Under the pieces are notes generated by a model. That model was not told where the DNA came from. It made no database searches and saw only the letters and a program-made list of their open reading frames with translations. Made by a program: the position numbers and the translations under genes. A DNA stretch of 64,000 nt from Candidula unifasciata (lineage: Eukaryota; Mollusca; Gastropoda; Stylommatophora; Geomitridae). The stretch covers positions 1 to 64,000 of the forward strand of contig CAJHNH020002075.1 in NCBI GenBank assembly GCA_905116865.2. The letters run 5' to 3'. Below, in pieces: positions 1-12,743 of this stretch (position 1 is the first letter of the stretch; each line of letters begins with the position of its first letter).

Positions 1-744
1 CTCGTTTCACGCAATGAGCCGTGCCCAGTTTAGAGGCCAGGCCGAGTTCACTCAACCTGACACAGAGTGCTGCGGATTTTGCGATGAACTCGGGGGGAAA
101 TACAAAAGGCTTGGGCCAAGCGGATTTGGGAGACTTGTGAGCGGACAGTTGTTGACGACGGTTGTGTGCTTATCGACAGAGAGAGACAGGACAACAGTTT
201 ACGACGAGGTAACGGTTAGGTTAGTGACGGTTAGGTACAAATAGGATATTCGTATCTAGTGTCTGTGATAGGCCGTATTTGTATTTATTGTTGTCGGCTA
301 GCTGGTAGAGAGAGTTAAGGTCTTTGTGTAGTAGATATTACAGGTAGTATTTGTTTAAGCAGTTAATCATAGGTGACGCGCCTGGTAATGGCGATTACAC
401 TGCCCGGGCGCGCTTAGGCCATACACTTCCCGTGTATCACTGAAGTCCCGTTTGGCAATCGACGGCGGATTGATTGGCACTGAGACAATGTTAGCTAAGA
501 GTCGTGCTCCCCTGGATCCATGGGAGCTGACCTGGGGTGATTAGTGAGTGTAAAGCTGTCATCGCCAAGGCAGCTTCGGATGGGAGCTGTTTAGCCCAGT
601 TGAGGTATTTGTACGTCTAATGTTCATTGTATATTAAAGATAATGGTTGTACTCGGCCGGAGTGTCGCCTTGTGCGTTTGGGTAGTAGAGTCTGTCAGCT
701 GGCCTTCCTAGCGAGCCATATAAAATAAGTAGAGTAGTTTAGGA
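1..744. other. unrecognised non-coding DNA
   Basis: No gene recognised. The longest open frame (14-244, plus) has no familiar motif. The stretch is less AT-rich than its surroundings and has GC-rich patches near 370-420. A retroelement terminal repeat or the flank of a gene is possible, but I found no paired terminal repeat or primer-binding site. Confidence 0.4.
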
Positions 745-971
745 CCCTGACAACCACAGTCTGGTGAGATTTATGCAGTTGGGGGTGACGAGAGGTTCTA
801 GCAGAAGCTCAGGGCTCAGAGGAAAGGCAAGAAGGACGTTTAATCAGAAAGCTGCTGGCACCATTAGTATCGGAACTCTTCGCTGGCTGCTGAAGATGGG
901 GACGGAGCGCTTATGGGAATGCCCTGAGTGCTGTGACGTCGGTTCTTGAATCAAATCAAATCAAATCAGAG
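745..971 (+). mobile_element. 5'-truncated LINE 3' end (RNase H-bearing LINE, family A)
   Basis: The frame from about 764 to 949 ends in the same peptide as the other family A copies here: VTRGSS, then GTISIGTLRWLLKMG, then a CPEC zinc-knuckle-like end. It stops just before a tail of three ATCAA units at 949-969. The upstream RT and RNase H parts are absent, as expected of a 5'-truncated LINE insertion. The same end recurs near 9.7, 17.7 and 21.4 kb. Confidence 0.8.
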
Positions 972-2040
972 TTAAATGTCTTCTTCTTTTTTAGTTCCTG
1001 TTTGATTTTTTTGAATCTGTACAGTGTTCTAGTTCTTGCAGGGCTTGACATCTTTGCTCATACTGCAGTAAAGGTAATGAATTCCAGAGAAATTTGACTA
1101 AAAGGCTCAACAAAATGGGAAAAAGGAAAACGTGCACAAAACAACACAACGTAACGTTTCGGCCAGGCAGCCTTTTTCAAACACAAGTGGACTACACAAA
1201 AGAGGAATGGAGAGTATGTAGATCTCTAAGGGGTGACGTGAGCGACGTTTAAAAAATGTGATGCGGAATAAATGAAATAAAATAAAATAAACGATGGCTA
1301 AAAAATAGTCACAATACTAGGAATAAAAGAAATGCAAGTGTTAATGATACATAAAAGATATTGATAAGAAATAGAATATGGTAATAATATGAAATAAAAT
1401 AAAATAATTAACATTTAAAATGTAATAAGATTAGAACTATTTAGATGAAGGTATGTTGGATATTGATACCTCTTGGACTAAGAACGCCAAGGCTGTGGAT
1501 AAGGCGATTTTCCAAAGCGAGGCGGGTAGTATGATCGCCAGAGCAAGATTTTAATGCTGTGACAGATATGTCATCTTTACCGCTGTGGTCAGGGCTATTA
1601 AAATGCAGTAAAGGTAGTAAACACAAGTGTTGATAAAACATACTCATGTATGACTACAAGTTGTAACTGAATGGTTTCCACATTTCTTGATTCATTCTAA
1701 CAACACCATTGCAAGCGCTATATCAACTGCTGTAGAATCTGATGAGATGTCCACTAAATATGTATTTTATTTTATTGTCAAAATCCTACGAAACATAAAT
1801 CTGTGACGTCACAACAAATATAACCAAGTTCCAGTGGCAAGTTGAACGTGGTACTCGCATTTCAAACTAGCACACCAGGAACCAAATACAAGAACTTGGC
1901 TATAGGTTTAGCAGTTGTAAAGTTGTTGGTGGTAGCCGCCGTACCAGCCTAAAGTTTCGTATCAAAACGGATTAAAAAAATAAAATCTATAATGCAGACG
2001 CAACAAATAGATACTACAGTATCGCCATACCACGTCTACT
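972..2040. other. AT-rich DNA, no gene seen
   Basis: There are only short frames without recognisable motifs. The sequence is AT-rich with scattered poly-A. Confidence 0.4.
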
Positions 2041-2050
2041 CCGCTGGGCA

Positions 2051-2320
2051 TGACAAATAATGTCTGTGTAAAACAAATATGTATATAGTATCCTTACAAA
2101 ATTTGCCTCCATTTCAAGAAAAACCAGTTATAACCAAGAGCAGTGCGTTACCTAGCTTTACTACTGCGATGAACACCCAGAAGTGTGACAAATAAGGTCT
2201 GTTTTAAACAAATATGTACATAGAATCAATACAAAATTTGCCGCCATTTCTAGAAAAACCTTATGTTACAACCAAGAACAGTGCGTTACCTAACTTTACT
2301 GCTGCGCTGAACACCTGGAA
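2051..2320. repeat. two tandem copies of a ~135-bp unit
   Basis: The string TGACAAATAA starts at 2051 and again at 2186, and the following ~130 bases are alike in the two units (both contain AAAACAAATATGTA and CAGTGCGTTACCTA). Related sequence occurs at 22.0-22.16 kb and 51.4-51.57 kb, so this is also a dispersed repeat family. Confidence 0.75.
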
Positions 2321-3157
2321 ATGTGATATGATTCCTTTACAAGTAGTAAACTTTTGAAAATAAAAGTGAAAGTTGCTTTACTTTTCAAAAACTCTGGGTA
2401 TTTACAATGGAAAGGTGCTTAAATGTGTGAGACGCTAACTCTGTAGTCGCTGGTTGAATAAACTAATTGGGGGTGGGGCGGGGGGTATTCCCCACTGACG
2501 TCCTCTATTTAAACATATTTCCGTCCCCACCTCTCCCCCTCCTAGTAAATTATTGCGGGATGTGGGAGGCTAAATCGCCCTTTCCCCTCTGTAAGTTTTC
2601 TCAGTGGTGATGAATTTGATTAGACAGTTAAACGCTTGTTTCGTTTTCGGTCTAACGTTTCGATCTCACTGCTTAGATCTCTTTCTCTCTCTTTCTCCCA
2701 TGTATTTCATTCTCTCTCTCTCACTCACCATATGTTGCTTCATTTGTAGCTCGTTCTATAGCAGGTAAGTAAGGACTGTATATTGATTACACTAAATAAC
2801 AAACCTTTACAAATGGTATCGTGCGACACATTAGCTAGTATGTCGGTTGCAGTGTGAAGGTGTCGCGCGAACTGATGATATCCAATTTGGCGTTATTCAG
2901 TCAGTATTACTCAGTTTGTTTTGTTATTTTTGCTTAGAAAATTTAATAGTTGAACTAATATTAAAAATATTAAATGTTTCTTATAAAAGGTTTTCATGAG
3001 TCAGATTGTTTCGTGAAACATTCCGTTAATAATTTATGTATGTGTTCGTGTATGAAGTGAAACACATGTTTGTAAGTAGACTGAATTACGGTGTCGCGAA
3101 CATAGGTGCCGGAGCCTAGAGGTCTAGGTTCTCTTGCGGCCACCCATCCTATCACAC

Positions 3158-3210
3158 ACACACACACACGCACGCAAGCATGCACGCGCGCGCACACACA
3201 CACGCACTTA
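3158..3210. repeat. (CA)n/(CG)n microsatellite
   Basis: Alternating CA with ACGC and GCGC runs. It lies in DNA without a recognised gene. Confidence 0.9.
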
Positions 3211-3568
3211 CAAAGCGTAAGCTCTTTGTTTAAGGCGGCTTTAAATAAAAGACATAAATCGAATGATTTCACGTGACTTCAAAGAGAATAAACAACGATA
3301 TCAGCCTTCCTTACCAATACTGTCGTGTCTGTGTGTGTCCAAACTCACAATAACACTAAGCTAGTGCTTTTTTTTTTTTTTTAGAGTGTATGCGTTTTCA
3401 AAGAGAACATAATTTGTTTATGGCTAGAAATCACAAGACAGGATTTTGGGGGTCAGAAAGACTTTATTTTTCTGTGTGTGTGTGGTTGGGGAGGGAGGGG
3501 GAGGGGGTTGGAAGGGTTTGAAAACAAATTCTAGCTATAGGCATGAAACGTGTTCGGATGAACGCAGA

Positions 3569-3583
3569 ATAATAATAACAATG

Positions 3584-3632
<49 letters not shown>

Positions 3633-3665
3633 GAAGAAGAAGAAGAAGAAAAAGAAGATGAAGAA
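3569..3665. repeat. (AAT)n followed by (AAG)n microsatellite
   Basis: About twenty AAT units run directly into AAG units. Long poly-Ile and poly-Arg frames here are products of the repeat. Confidence 0.9.
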
Positions 3666-3744
3666 GAATGACAGGAAAAGAAACAAACAAAGTCACCTTT
3701 CTTCCCTCGCTTTTACGCACCAGCTATTGCAGACTCAACAAAAC

Positions 3745-4022
3745 ATACATTAGAGATGAGTCAAACAGCTCTCTGCCAGTGTCTTCGTGCTGAACACACA
3801 TCATAGAACATGTCTTGCAAGACTGTCCTCTCTTTGAGGAGCTGCGAAGCAACATAAGGTAACACCCAGTAGACCTGACGATTAAGCTTGGGTGAAACCT
3901 AAGACTTCGAGGTAATATCATAGTTTATGGCTCACAGAGATCCCTGGAGAAGAAGAAGAAGAAGAAGAAGAAGAAGAAGAAGAAGAAGAAGAAGAAGAAG
4001 AAGAAGAAGAAGAAGAAGAAGA
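3745..4022 (+). mobile_element. LINE 3' fragment with long (GAA)n tail (family B)
   Basis: Plus-strand translation near 3795-3850 gives EHVLQDCPLF, the peptide found at the C-terminal zinc knuckle of the intact LINE at 38.8 kb. The fragment ends in about 24 AAG units (3950-4022). The 38.7-kb LINE ends in four units of the same triplet, so the long array probably grew from a LINE tail. The 5' part is missing. Confidence 0.75.
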
Positions 4023-4095
4023 AACTATTTAAAATATATAATATTTTTTTGCCTTTTGGCAAATTGTTGTTGTTGTTATTATTATTATTATTAGT

Positions 4096-4556
4096 TGAAC
4101 AAAGGAAGACACAGTAGCGTAGTGGCTAGACACTCGCTCGCCAGCCCGAAGGTATAGTGTTCAAACCCACATCTGTACACATGTCTTTTAGGGTAACTCT
4201 CGACTGTGTTTAGATTTAGTACTAGCAGCTAAGGCTAGATATCGCAGATGTGATCTGACTACATTACAACTATTTTCCACAGGATTTACACTTGGGTAAC
4301 ACGAGCTCCGACTTGTATATAGTTACTTTCTACAACAGTGATTCTCACCCTTTCTAACGCCGCTACTCTTTAATACAGTTCCTTACAATTTTTTACGCTG
4401 CTACTTCATAACTTCAGTGAATATGAGTTTTCCGATGGTCTTTAGCGACCCCTGTAAAAGGGTCGTTCGACCCAGCTGGCATGAAAGCAATCACCTTAAA
4501 GACACAATTCTCAAGAATAACAAGTCAGCATTATAATTAGCGTAAAAATCAGTTTA
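4096..4556 (+). repeat. dispersed repeat with tRNA-like head, left part (split by Helitron)
   Basis: It begins with a tRNA-like stretch (GTAGCGTAGTGGCTAGAC, then GTTCAAACCC as a B-box-like string). The region from about 4150 aligns with 27236-27503, and the sequence right of the Helitron (6794-7030) aligns with 27504-27720. A small hAT element (4336-4478) is inserted inside it. Confidence 0.7.
4336..4478. mobile_element. non-autonomous hAT-type element, one end degraded
   Basis: It starts with CAGTGATTCTCACCC, a typical hAT miniature-element end. Its interior (CTTTAATACAGTTCC, TTATAAGTT-like and GACCCCTGT strings) matches the element at 35711-35994 read in reverse. The right end has lost a clear inverted repeat, and no 8-bp target duplication is obvious. 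The relative at 27.4 kb lacks this insert. Confidence 0.6.
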
Positions 4557-5221
4557 TCTATTATATATAAAAATCAACGTTTGTGTGTTTGTTTGCCCCC
4601 TATAGACTCAGAAACTACTGAACCAATTTAGCTGAAATTTTCAGGATATGTTTGTTTTGATACCGGATGTTGAACCATCATGGTTTGAAATTCAACCTAT
4701 CACTGTTAAAGATAGGTGACAACAATTTAAGCCATAATATTCGAAACTAATATTTATAATTTTGATTTTTTGAGTGATTTTTAATTATAGCCACGTTAGA
4801 AATTGCGCATGCGCCGTGCAGCCAACAAATCCTCTAATACATAGAGTAGGTCGTGGTACAGCAAACAAGACTATATCTGTGCAGGCAGTGATTGCCACAA
4901 TAACTATATAAAACACGATTTATATTTTCTGTTTTTTTTTTCAAACATCCTTCGATGAGTTGAAAAGTAGCCGATGGATTGGTAGGAAAAAAGAGGGGGG
5001 AGGGGGGGGGGTGGCATCAGGGACTACTATCTCGACGTCTGCGCAGACAGTGACTGCGACATTAACCGTGTTAGACACGTGCGATTTCTGTTTTTGTGCC
5101 GTTTCATTAATATATTTGGAATATCTGTCTATGAGTATACAATTGCTTGCTGTTTTGAGTTGTTATAATCGGGACACTGCAGTAGGGACACACATCTAAA
5201 ATAGTTATGTTCTCTTTTCGT

Positions 5222-5421
5222 TGTTCCGATCGAGCGGTTGCTTGGTCGAATGGTTAGAACACTCGGCTCTTGAGAGGGAGACCAGGGTTCGAATCCACAG
5301 TTTTTTTTTTTTTTACTTAGGGCTAAAATAAAATCCTCACCTGCACTGTCGTGGCGACATCACTAGCCATATGGCCCTTAATGATATATGTTTAAAAAAA
5401 AAAAAAAAAAAAAAAAAAACA
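5222..5421 (+). mobile_element. tRNA-derived SINE with poly-A tail
   Basis: The A-box-like string is TGGTCGAATGGTTAG (about 5243-5258) and the B box is GGTTCGAATCC (5286-5296). These are followed by a body containing GTGGCGACATCACTAGCCAT and a poly-A of about 27. The body string recurs at 5905-5930 and, inverted, near 32960. It lies inside the Helitron. Confidence 0.75.
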
Positions 5422-5794
5422 AGGATAGGTTTGTGGGTAAACCAGTTGATAATTAAATTTAACCATTTCACATACTTATGATTTCATTCTAAACTTTTCG
5501 ATTGCATGGTTACGCTGAAATTTCATAGCTTTCCATTTATTTTCATTTGGTTTTAATTATTTCATCTGTGTTGGAATTTTAAGCTGTGCTGTTTACCATA
5601 GCGTCCATTTCCTAATTCTGGTGTATTTTTCCTGTTTTAATTGCTTTTCAATTGCTTTTTTTCCCCTCTCGACTACTTCGATGAGGGAAAGAGCAGTCGG
5701 TGAATTGGGGGGGGGGGGGGTGCAAACTGATTACTGAGAGAGCTTTAAGTCACAGTAACTGCTTTACCCACTCAAAGTAGCAGCAGCAGTAGTA

Positions 5795-5985
5795 GTTGTG
5801 GTTGGGCGGTTACACCGTAGTGCTCTCATGTGAAGACCGCCGGTAAGGTTATGGCATTCTTCTGTCGGGGAGCGAAATCATATATCCTAACCTGACCAGT
5901 CCGTGGCGACAGCACTAGCCATGCGGCGCCAAATCTTCTGGCTCACGACTCCCTGTCTACTCCGATGGTAAAACAGATAGCAGTG
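5795..5985 (+). mobile_element. SINE-like unit, second copy in Helitron
   Basis: It shares the body string GTGGCGACAGCACTAGCCAT with the SINE at 5222. The tRNA-like head is poorly preserved and no poly-A is present. Confidence 0.55.
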
Positions 5986-6793
5986 ACATTATTTTAGCTA
6001 CTGTGGTGGTGGTCGAGGTAGTAGTTGTACTGGTACCTGAAGGATGCGGTAAATATTACATTAGCCCCATTCACTATCTATTACAATTCCTGCTCCCAAT
6101 TTAGTCCGGATGGACAGGGATGTCAATGTCAGTTACAACAAAAAGAATATCGCCAGGTGATGATTTTTCAATCCTTCGAAGAGGGAGAGAGAAGTAATCG
6201 GTGGAAGAGGGGAGGGAAGAGGGTAATGACTGAAATTTAAGAGAACTTGAAGAGCTTTACACATGATTTTTAAGTTCTCATTACTTACTTAAATTGTTTA
6301 CATTTTACTAACGCTACCTTCACTATTCTAATTTTGTACGACTTACTTTGTTATTTACAAGTACAGTAGTAGCTTTACTTACGTCTCCTATAAAAATACA
6401 AACAGCTTTAGCATGTGATAACCAAATAACCACTTTTGTTACTGTGCTAATAGCACCATTTAAACGACCACTAATATAAAGACACAATTATATGGTGCGT
6501 GTTCTAAAGTTGGAAAACCAGACTATCTCTATATAAATGTGCAGAGAATGAATGCGACATTAACTATATTAGACAGGTGTGATTTCCATTGTCTTTCTTT
6601 TCCAAAAACCTTTGATGAGGGAGAGGGTAGTAGGTGGATTTAGTTGTGGGGTGGGGGGGGGGTGGGGTGGGGATCAAAGATTATCTCTATATCTGAGCAG
6701 ACAATGATTGTCTTAGACACATGCGATTTCTATTTTCTTTCATTTCCTTTTAGCCAAACTAGGCCACAGCAACGCGTGGCCGGGTACAGCTAG

Positions 6794-7035
6794 TAGGTTT
6801 ATAAAAATGTATATATAAATATCATCATAAACGTCATGAAAGTTGTAGAAGCATTATCGACATTGTAAAATGATGATAACAGTTAATCTTCTCGATTCAA
6901 AAAACACAGTGAAAATCAAAATGATGTATCGGAAAAATAATGTCCACAGATAAAACTGTTCTTCTTCTTCTGCCTTCTCTCCCCCAGTGGAGAACACACC
7001 ATTAACCAATTCACGCCTAGTCGTTCTATCCTTCT
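6794..7035 (+). repeat. dispersed repeat, right part
   Basis: It aligns with 27504-27720, including TAATGTCCACAGATAAAACT and the CTTCTTCTTCTGCC that opens a minus-strand LINE tail. Together with 4096-4556 it is the locus that the Helitron split. Confidence 0.7.
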
Positions 7036-7039
7036 CTAT

Positions 7040-7176
7040 TTCATGCAGCTCTCCGATGAGTGGTCTCGAGGCATGGCGGTCCCGGGTTTAAGCCCTGGTA
7101 AAGGCTGGGGTTTTTTCACGTGGACCTCTAGTAATTTCACTAGTGTTTGTGATTTTGATTTATGTATGTATGTATG

Positions 7177-7254
<78 letters not shown>

Positions 7255-7610
7255 CATTGTTATATAAAATATGTATATATGTATCATATAATATGTGTGT
7301 CTGTTTGTGTGTGTGTGTGTGTGTTGTGTGTTTTTAAAAAGTGTTTAACTTATTTTAAATTAAACATTGAAAACTGGATACTTTTTGGTTTGTCTTGGTA
7401 CCTTTAAAAAAATTTGCTACTGTTCCTAAACAAACTTTGGCAAATTACAAGGGTCACTCATGTCGCTTATTTTACCTTGCGACAATTGGTGAACACAGAA
7501 TCTCTTCCACCCTAACTTCTCAGAAGATTGTCTGGTACCCATTGCAGGCTGGGTGGCTTTAATTTCATGATCCTCAAATACTTGAGGCAACGGAACGAGA
7601 GCGCACTGTG
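7040..7610 (+). repeat. dispersed repeat with tRNA-like head and microsatellite
   Basis: It opens with GAGTGGTCTCGAGGCATGG and a B-box-like GGTTTAAGCCC. It continues through a (TATG)n/(TA)n run (about 7163-7255) and a (TG)n run, and ends around TGGTACCCATTGCAGGCTG. The same order is found at 36778-37560, so both are copies of one element. The Tyr/Ile-rich frames here come from the TA repeat. Confidence 0.65.
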
Positions 7611-7697
7611 GAAAAGACTGGGTTTCTATATAAATGTATGAAACAACACAATGTGTTCATCGGCGATCGTGTCGCAGCAGTAATAGTCGTAGTAGTA

Positions 7698-8070
7698 GTA
7701 ACATGCGATGCCTAAGAAGAATATTTGGCATTAAGTGGTAGAACAAAATCACAAACACTGAGGTACTGGAAAGAGCAGGTACTACAACAGTCTTTTCCAT
7801 GCTCAGTCTACGAAGGCTCAGGTGGCTAAGTCACACCTGGAGAATGGAGGATGGCAGAGTCCCTAAGGACATCCTTTATGGTGAATTAAAGACAGGAAGA
7901 AGATGTCGAGGCCGACCTCTACTACGTTATAAAGATGTGTGTAAGCGGGACATGAATGATACAGGTATTGAGGTGGACTCATGGGAACAAAATGCCATGG
8001 ACCGTGTTGTGTGGAAAGGGCATATCAGGAAGGGAATGAGACTGAAGGAGAAATTATTGTTGAAAGGATG
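7698..8070 (+). pseudogene. LINE reverse transcriptase C-terminal fragment
   Basis: Translation gives RRLRWLSHTWRMEDGRVPKD, then GRPLLRYKDVCKRDM. This is the C-terminal region of a widespread animal LINE protein, downstream of the RT fingers and palm. The coding stretch 7799-8071 is open, but all RT catalytic motifs are missing. It abuts the next LINE fragment directly at about 8071. Confidence 0.75.
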
Positions 8071-9760
8071 AGAGCTGAGCGTCTGAAAAGAAATATCGCA
8101 CCGGGACTACCCCAGGGTTCTGCAAATTTACCATTGCTCTTAAATGTGTATACAAGCAAGATTGCTGATCTTGAATCACCAGGTGTTGGAAGAATATTGA
8201 CATATGCCAGTGATGTTCTTGCATATAGGCAGGGGAGAGATAGGCAACGGATAGCTCACGAGCTACAAGCAACTGTAGACAAAGTGACTGACTAGTGTGC
8301 ATAAATGGGTGCTGTCATCAACTCAGAAAAGGCAGCTCTGTTGTGTTACTCTCTGGACAGAAGAATTCTAAAACGTTCTCTAACGTTCCAAACCTCACAG
8401 TTAATAACAGTAACATCAAAAAAAGAATGAAAACTAAGGTACCTGGGTATATTTTTCGATAGAAGCCTGTCCTTCAGGGATCATCTGGATGCAGTTGCAG
8501 TGAAATGCCAAATAAAATAGGACTAAATGCTCTCAAGATTATTGCAGCAATGGACAAGGAACAAAGAATGTTGTTCGCAATGTTCCAGCATGTGATCCTG
8601 TCGGTGATAGATTATGGACTTGGCATACTTACCATATCAAAGAAAAAAAAAAACGTGAACGCTTACAGAATAAAGCCATGCGGGTAATTCTAGGATGTAC
8701 AAGAGATACACCGCTATTATTTATGAGATATATACTTGCACTGCCTAATGTTGCAGATAGGCTCGAAGTTCTGCTAGCAAAGTCAAAGCTCAGAGTAGCT
8801 TCAGACAAGAGGCACTTCCTGCATAAAACCCTGGACAGAGCTAAGAATCACAGACAGAAAAGAGGAAAGTCTTGGATGGCGCCAGCTGAAGACATAATTG
8901 GACATGTGTGCAGGCTTGATAAATTTAGGCGAGGAGAAGTGTAGGTCAAAGTGCCCGATAAGGCTTCAGATTTGTGTAGGGTTCTAATCACTTTGGGTCG
9001 TGAGTGCAGGAAATGGCCAGCTGTTGCTGCAAAATCAGAAGCTCAACAAATTATTCATGATAAATCCCGCCTAAGTGATGTTATTGTATATACAGATGGC
9101 CCTGTGTTGAAGAGCAGACGAAGTGCATGAGAGTTCATAGCGAAGGCGAATGGACGTCGCTTGGTGCAACAAAACCTGGCATATGATATCAAAACATCTA
9201 AATACAACATCTATCTAGTAAGAGAATGAAGGTGGAGGCAGTCACTGCTTCCTTCCGCTGGCTTGAGAATCAGCTGTACACACATGTGGTCATTGTAACT
9301 GGCTCACAGAGCATGTTGAGAAAGCTGGAGACAAGCATGCTCCGTGCAGAGTGGCAAGCATCACTTTAGAGGTCCCAGGTAGTTAGCATCCTTTGGATAT
9401 TTTCTCCAGGTCATGCCGATGTGTTGGGAAAGGAGCAGGCAGATAGACTGACCGGTTCTGCACCATTTGGTGGTGAACTGATGTATGACAAGCTGGATGT
9501 TGTGAGGGCCCTTTGGGAGCTAGTGAACAGTGCTGAGGAACAGATAGATCCTTACGGTCTGAGGATAATGGCGCTGCAAGGAGTTACCAGGGAATCTGAC
9601 CGACGCTCAACACTTAAGGAAATGGCGAGACAAATATACAATCAGACGGGTTCTGGTGCCATTGGAATTAGAACTCTTGGTTTGCTGCTGAAGATGGGGA
9701 CGAAGCGCTTATAGGAGTTCTCCGAGTGCTATGATGTCGATTCCTGATTCAAAATTCAAC
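8071..9760 (+). pseudogene. 5'-truncated LINE, RT end plus RNase H (family A)
   Basis: It starts at the RT motif GLPQGSANLPLLLNV, so the endonuclease and the RT fingers are missing. The catalytic YADD-type motif reads YASD (about 8203-8214), with one aspartate lost. RNase H follows (a DGP site near 9098, then ITGSQSML-like and KEQADRLTGSAPFG segments), then the family A end GIRTLGLLLKMG. Several stops and frameshifts split it. It is closely related to 14561-17757. Confidence 0.8.
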
Positions 9761-10414
9761 ATCCAGTGTTGCCTTTTTTTTTTTTTTACCTGCTAGACCA
9801 TTCTCTAGTTGTAAGGAATAATAGCAAACGACACTGTAGCTGTTCCCTTTGATTTTAACTCGCTGCATAAGAAAGACGGATTTTTCCCTTTAGTCCATTT
9901 CAAAAGTTGTGCCCAAATTTAAAAATCTGTAACTTAGTAACCGTTCCGTGCAGTTTGTTGACATTTGGGCATGCAACCTGCTAATAATCACGTCATCGCC
10001 ATGGGAAATCTAAAACCACAAGCAAAAAATCGCGTTGATCCGCTCATGAGTTTTTGACATGAGTTAAACTTCGAGGATATGACTTTTGGAAGGAGCACGC
10101 TTCCTTTAATCGCACATACACATGTGCAATGATACAATTGTAGGCACACACCTGCCTTATCGTCTAGTTTGATTTAATTATCTGGGACACTTCCTGAACA
10201 AGGTGTGTCGTTAAATACACGCCGTGGCATTTGATAAAACACAATTTCGAGGACTCTCAACACCGTTTCAAGGAAGCGAGGATTTGTTTAATGTTGACAT
10301 AGGATCTTCCGTAGATCAAGGGAAGGTGCATGCCAAGAAACTGGACAGTAACGAATGCAGGCGAGATATTAGCTATCTAATTCATCGAGTACCATGTGGT
10401 ATATACAGGTACAC
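9761..10414 (+). other. unrecognised DNA with an open stretch before the TATC array
   Basis: From 10224 a frame of about 60 codons runs into the microsatellite. It contains FDKTQFRGLSTPFQGSEDLF and has mixed, gene-like composition, but I do not recognise it and it has no preserved end. It may be an old exon or chance. Confidence 0.25.
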
Positions 10415-10415
10415 G

Positions 10416-11678
<1,263 letters not shown>

Positions 11679-11687
11679 ATTTTACCC

Positions 11688-11900
11688 CACCAGGACATCA
11701 CAAAAGCGATAAACACCCGATGGCACAAAGTGCCACCATGTGGATGAGGATCACCCGTAGAGAGGTTCAGTCATAAGACCATATTTATGGCCGGGCTATA
11801 TTGCGGCCTCTGGCAAGAGCCAGAGTAGGGCTTCAAATAACGAAAAATTGCATCCCACAAAGGGATGACAGGATTAGGTACACGACTAGTACCCTAGAGC
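11688..11900. repeat. dispersed repeat family D, copy 1
   Basis: It shares AAGTGCCACCATGTGGATGA, GCTATATTGCGGCC and TAACGAAAAATTGCATC with 36406-36600. More diverged copies are at 37665-37830 and 19985-20130. No coding potential is seen. Confidence 0.75.
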
Positions 11901-11974
11901 TAAAGGTTGGGATGAGGGTCACATGAACAAGGGAGATACAATGAATGCACATGCAAAACTCAAGGCCCTAAAAC

Positions 11975-12100
11975 AAAGCTAAAGACCAGAAATGGGGGAA
12001 CAACCAGGAATTTCCATCTGAGTTTCCAGTCGATAAATGTAAAGAAACAAACAACATGCCAGGTCTTTCAGCCGGTGAACAAAGAAGAAGACGAAGAAGG
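11975..12100 (+). mobile_element. LINE 3' terminal remnant with (AAG)-rich tail
   Basis: The series GGAACAACCAGGAATTTC, then GCCGGTGAACAAAGAAGAAG, resembles 57670-57740 (CGAACAACCAGAAATTTC, then GTCGGTGAACGCAGAAGAAG). A partial relative is at 56340-56380. Probably the extreme 3' end of one LINE family. Confidence 0.5.
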
Positions 12101-12326
12101 AGATAACACATCTGTTTTCAATAACTGCAGATAGTGGAACCATTTAAATGTAGTGAATCCAGTAATTATAAAATACAAACACATGCCTGAACTAAAATTT
12201 CATATATTTTTATAACTGTACATGTTCAGTGGTCAATCAAACAGACTCTCAAATGTCATGTGAGTACTATATTAACACCAAATGGCACAGAATCACGTTG
12301 GTTCCATTAGTTTAAAGCAAAAATCG

Positions 12327-12328
<2 letters not shown>

Positions 12329-12364
<36 letters not shown>

Positions 12365-12461
12365 GCACACACACGCATGCACGCACGCACACACGCCACA
12401 CATACGCCACACACACGCCACACACACGCCACACACACACACACACACGCCACACACACGC

Positions 12462-12501
<40 letters not shown>
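12329..12501. repeat. compound (CA)n/(CACG)n/(TA)n microsatellite
   Basis: CA runs interrupted by CGCCACA units, then (TA)n. His-Thr and Val-Cys frames on the two strands are products of the repeat. Confidence 0.95.
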
Positions 12502-12507
<6 letters not shown>

Positions 12508-12743
12508 TATATATATTTATACACGTAAAACTTTGCCAATGTAATACAATAAGTTAGTCTACTAAAACATGAGATATTCTAGGAAAATTGTGACAACCAG
12601 GAATACCAAGGGTATTAGAATAAAAGGTACAGATGCTGTCTAAGACAGAAACAAACATAAATTTAGATCCAAAAAAAAATTATGCAATATTCTGTATGAA
12701 GTCTACAAATTATTATTTGCGCCTTTTTCTTAAAGGAGGGGGG

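Larger units (their letters stand above)
4557..6793 (+). mobile_element. Helitron (non-autonomous)
   Basis: It begins TCTATTATATATAAAAATC after an A and ends CTAG before a T, the Helitron rule. The 3' end carries a perfect 6-bp hairpin stem, GGCCAC (6762-6767) and GTGGCC (6776-6781), 12 bases before the end. No Rep or helicase coding region is seen, so it must have depended on a helper. The flanks align across it to an unoccupied relative at 27503/27504. It holds SINE-like insertions and repeated internal modules. Confidence 0.85.

Noticed and set aside
1..744. Possible LTR of a retrotransposon or virus-like element
   Set aside because: No second terminal repeat, primer-binding site or gag/pol coding sequence in view.
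3446..3720. Poly-Ile/Arg open frames on both strands
   Set aside because: They are translations of the (AAT)n/(AAG)n microsatellite.
5240..5300. Functional tRNA gene
   Set aside because: A- and B-box-like strings exist, but no proper acceptor stem closes and a SINE body with poly-A follows. The same applies to the other tRNA-like heads.
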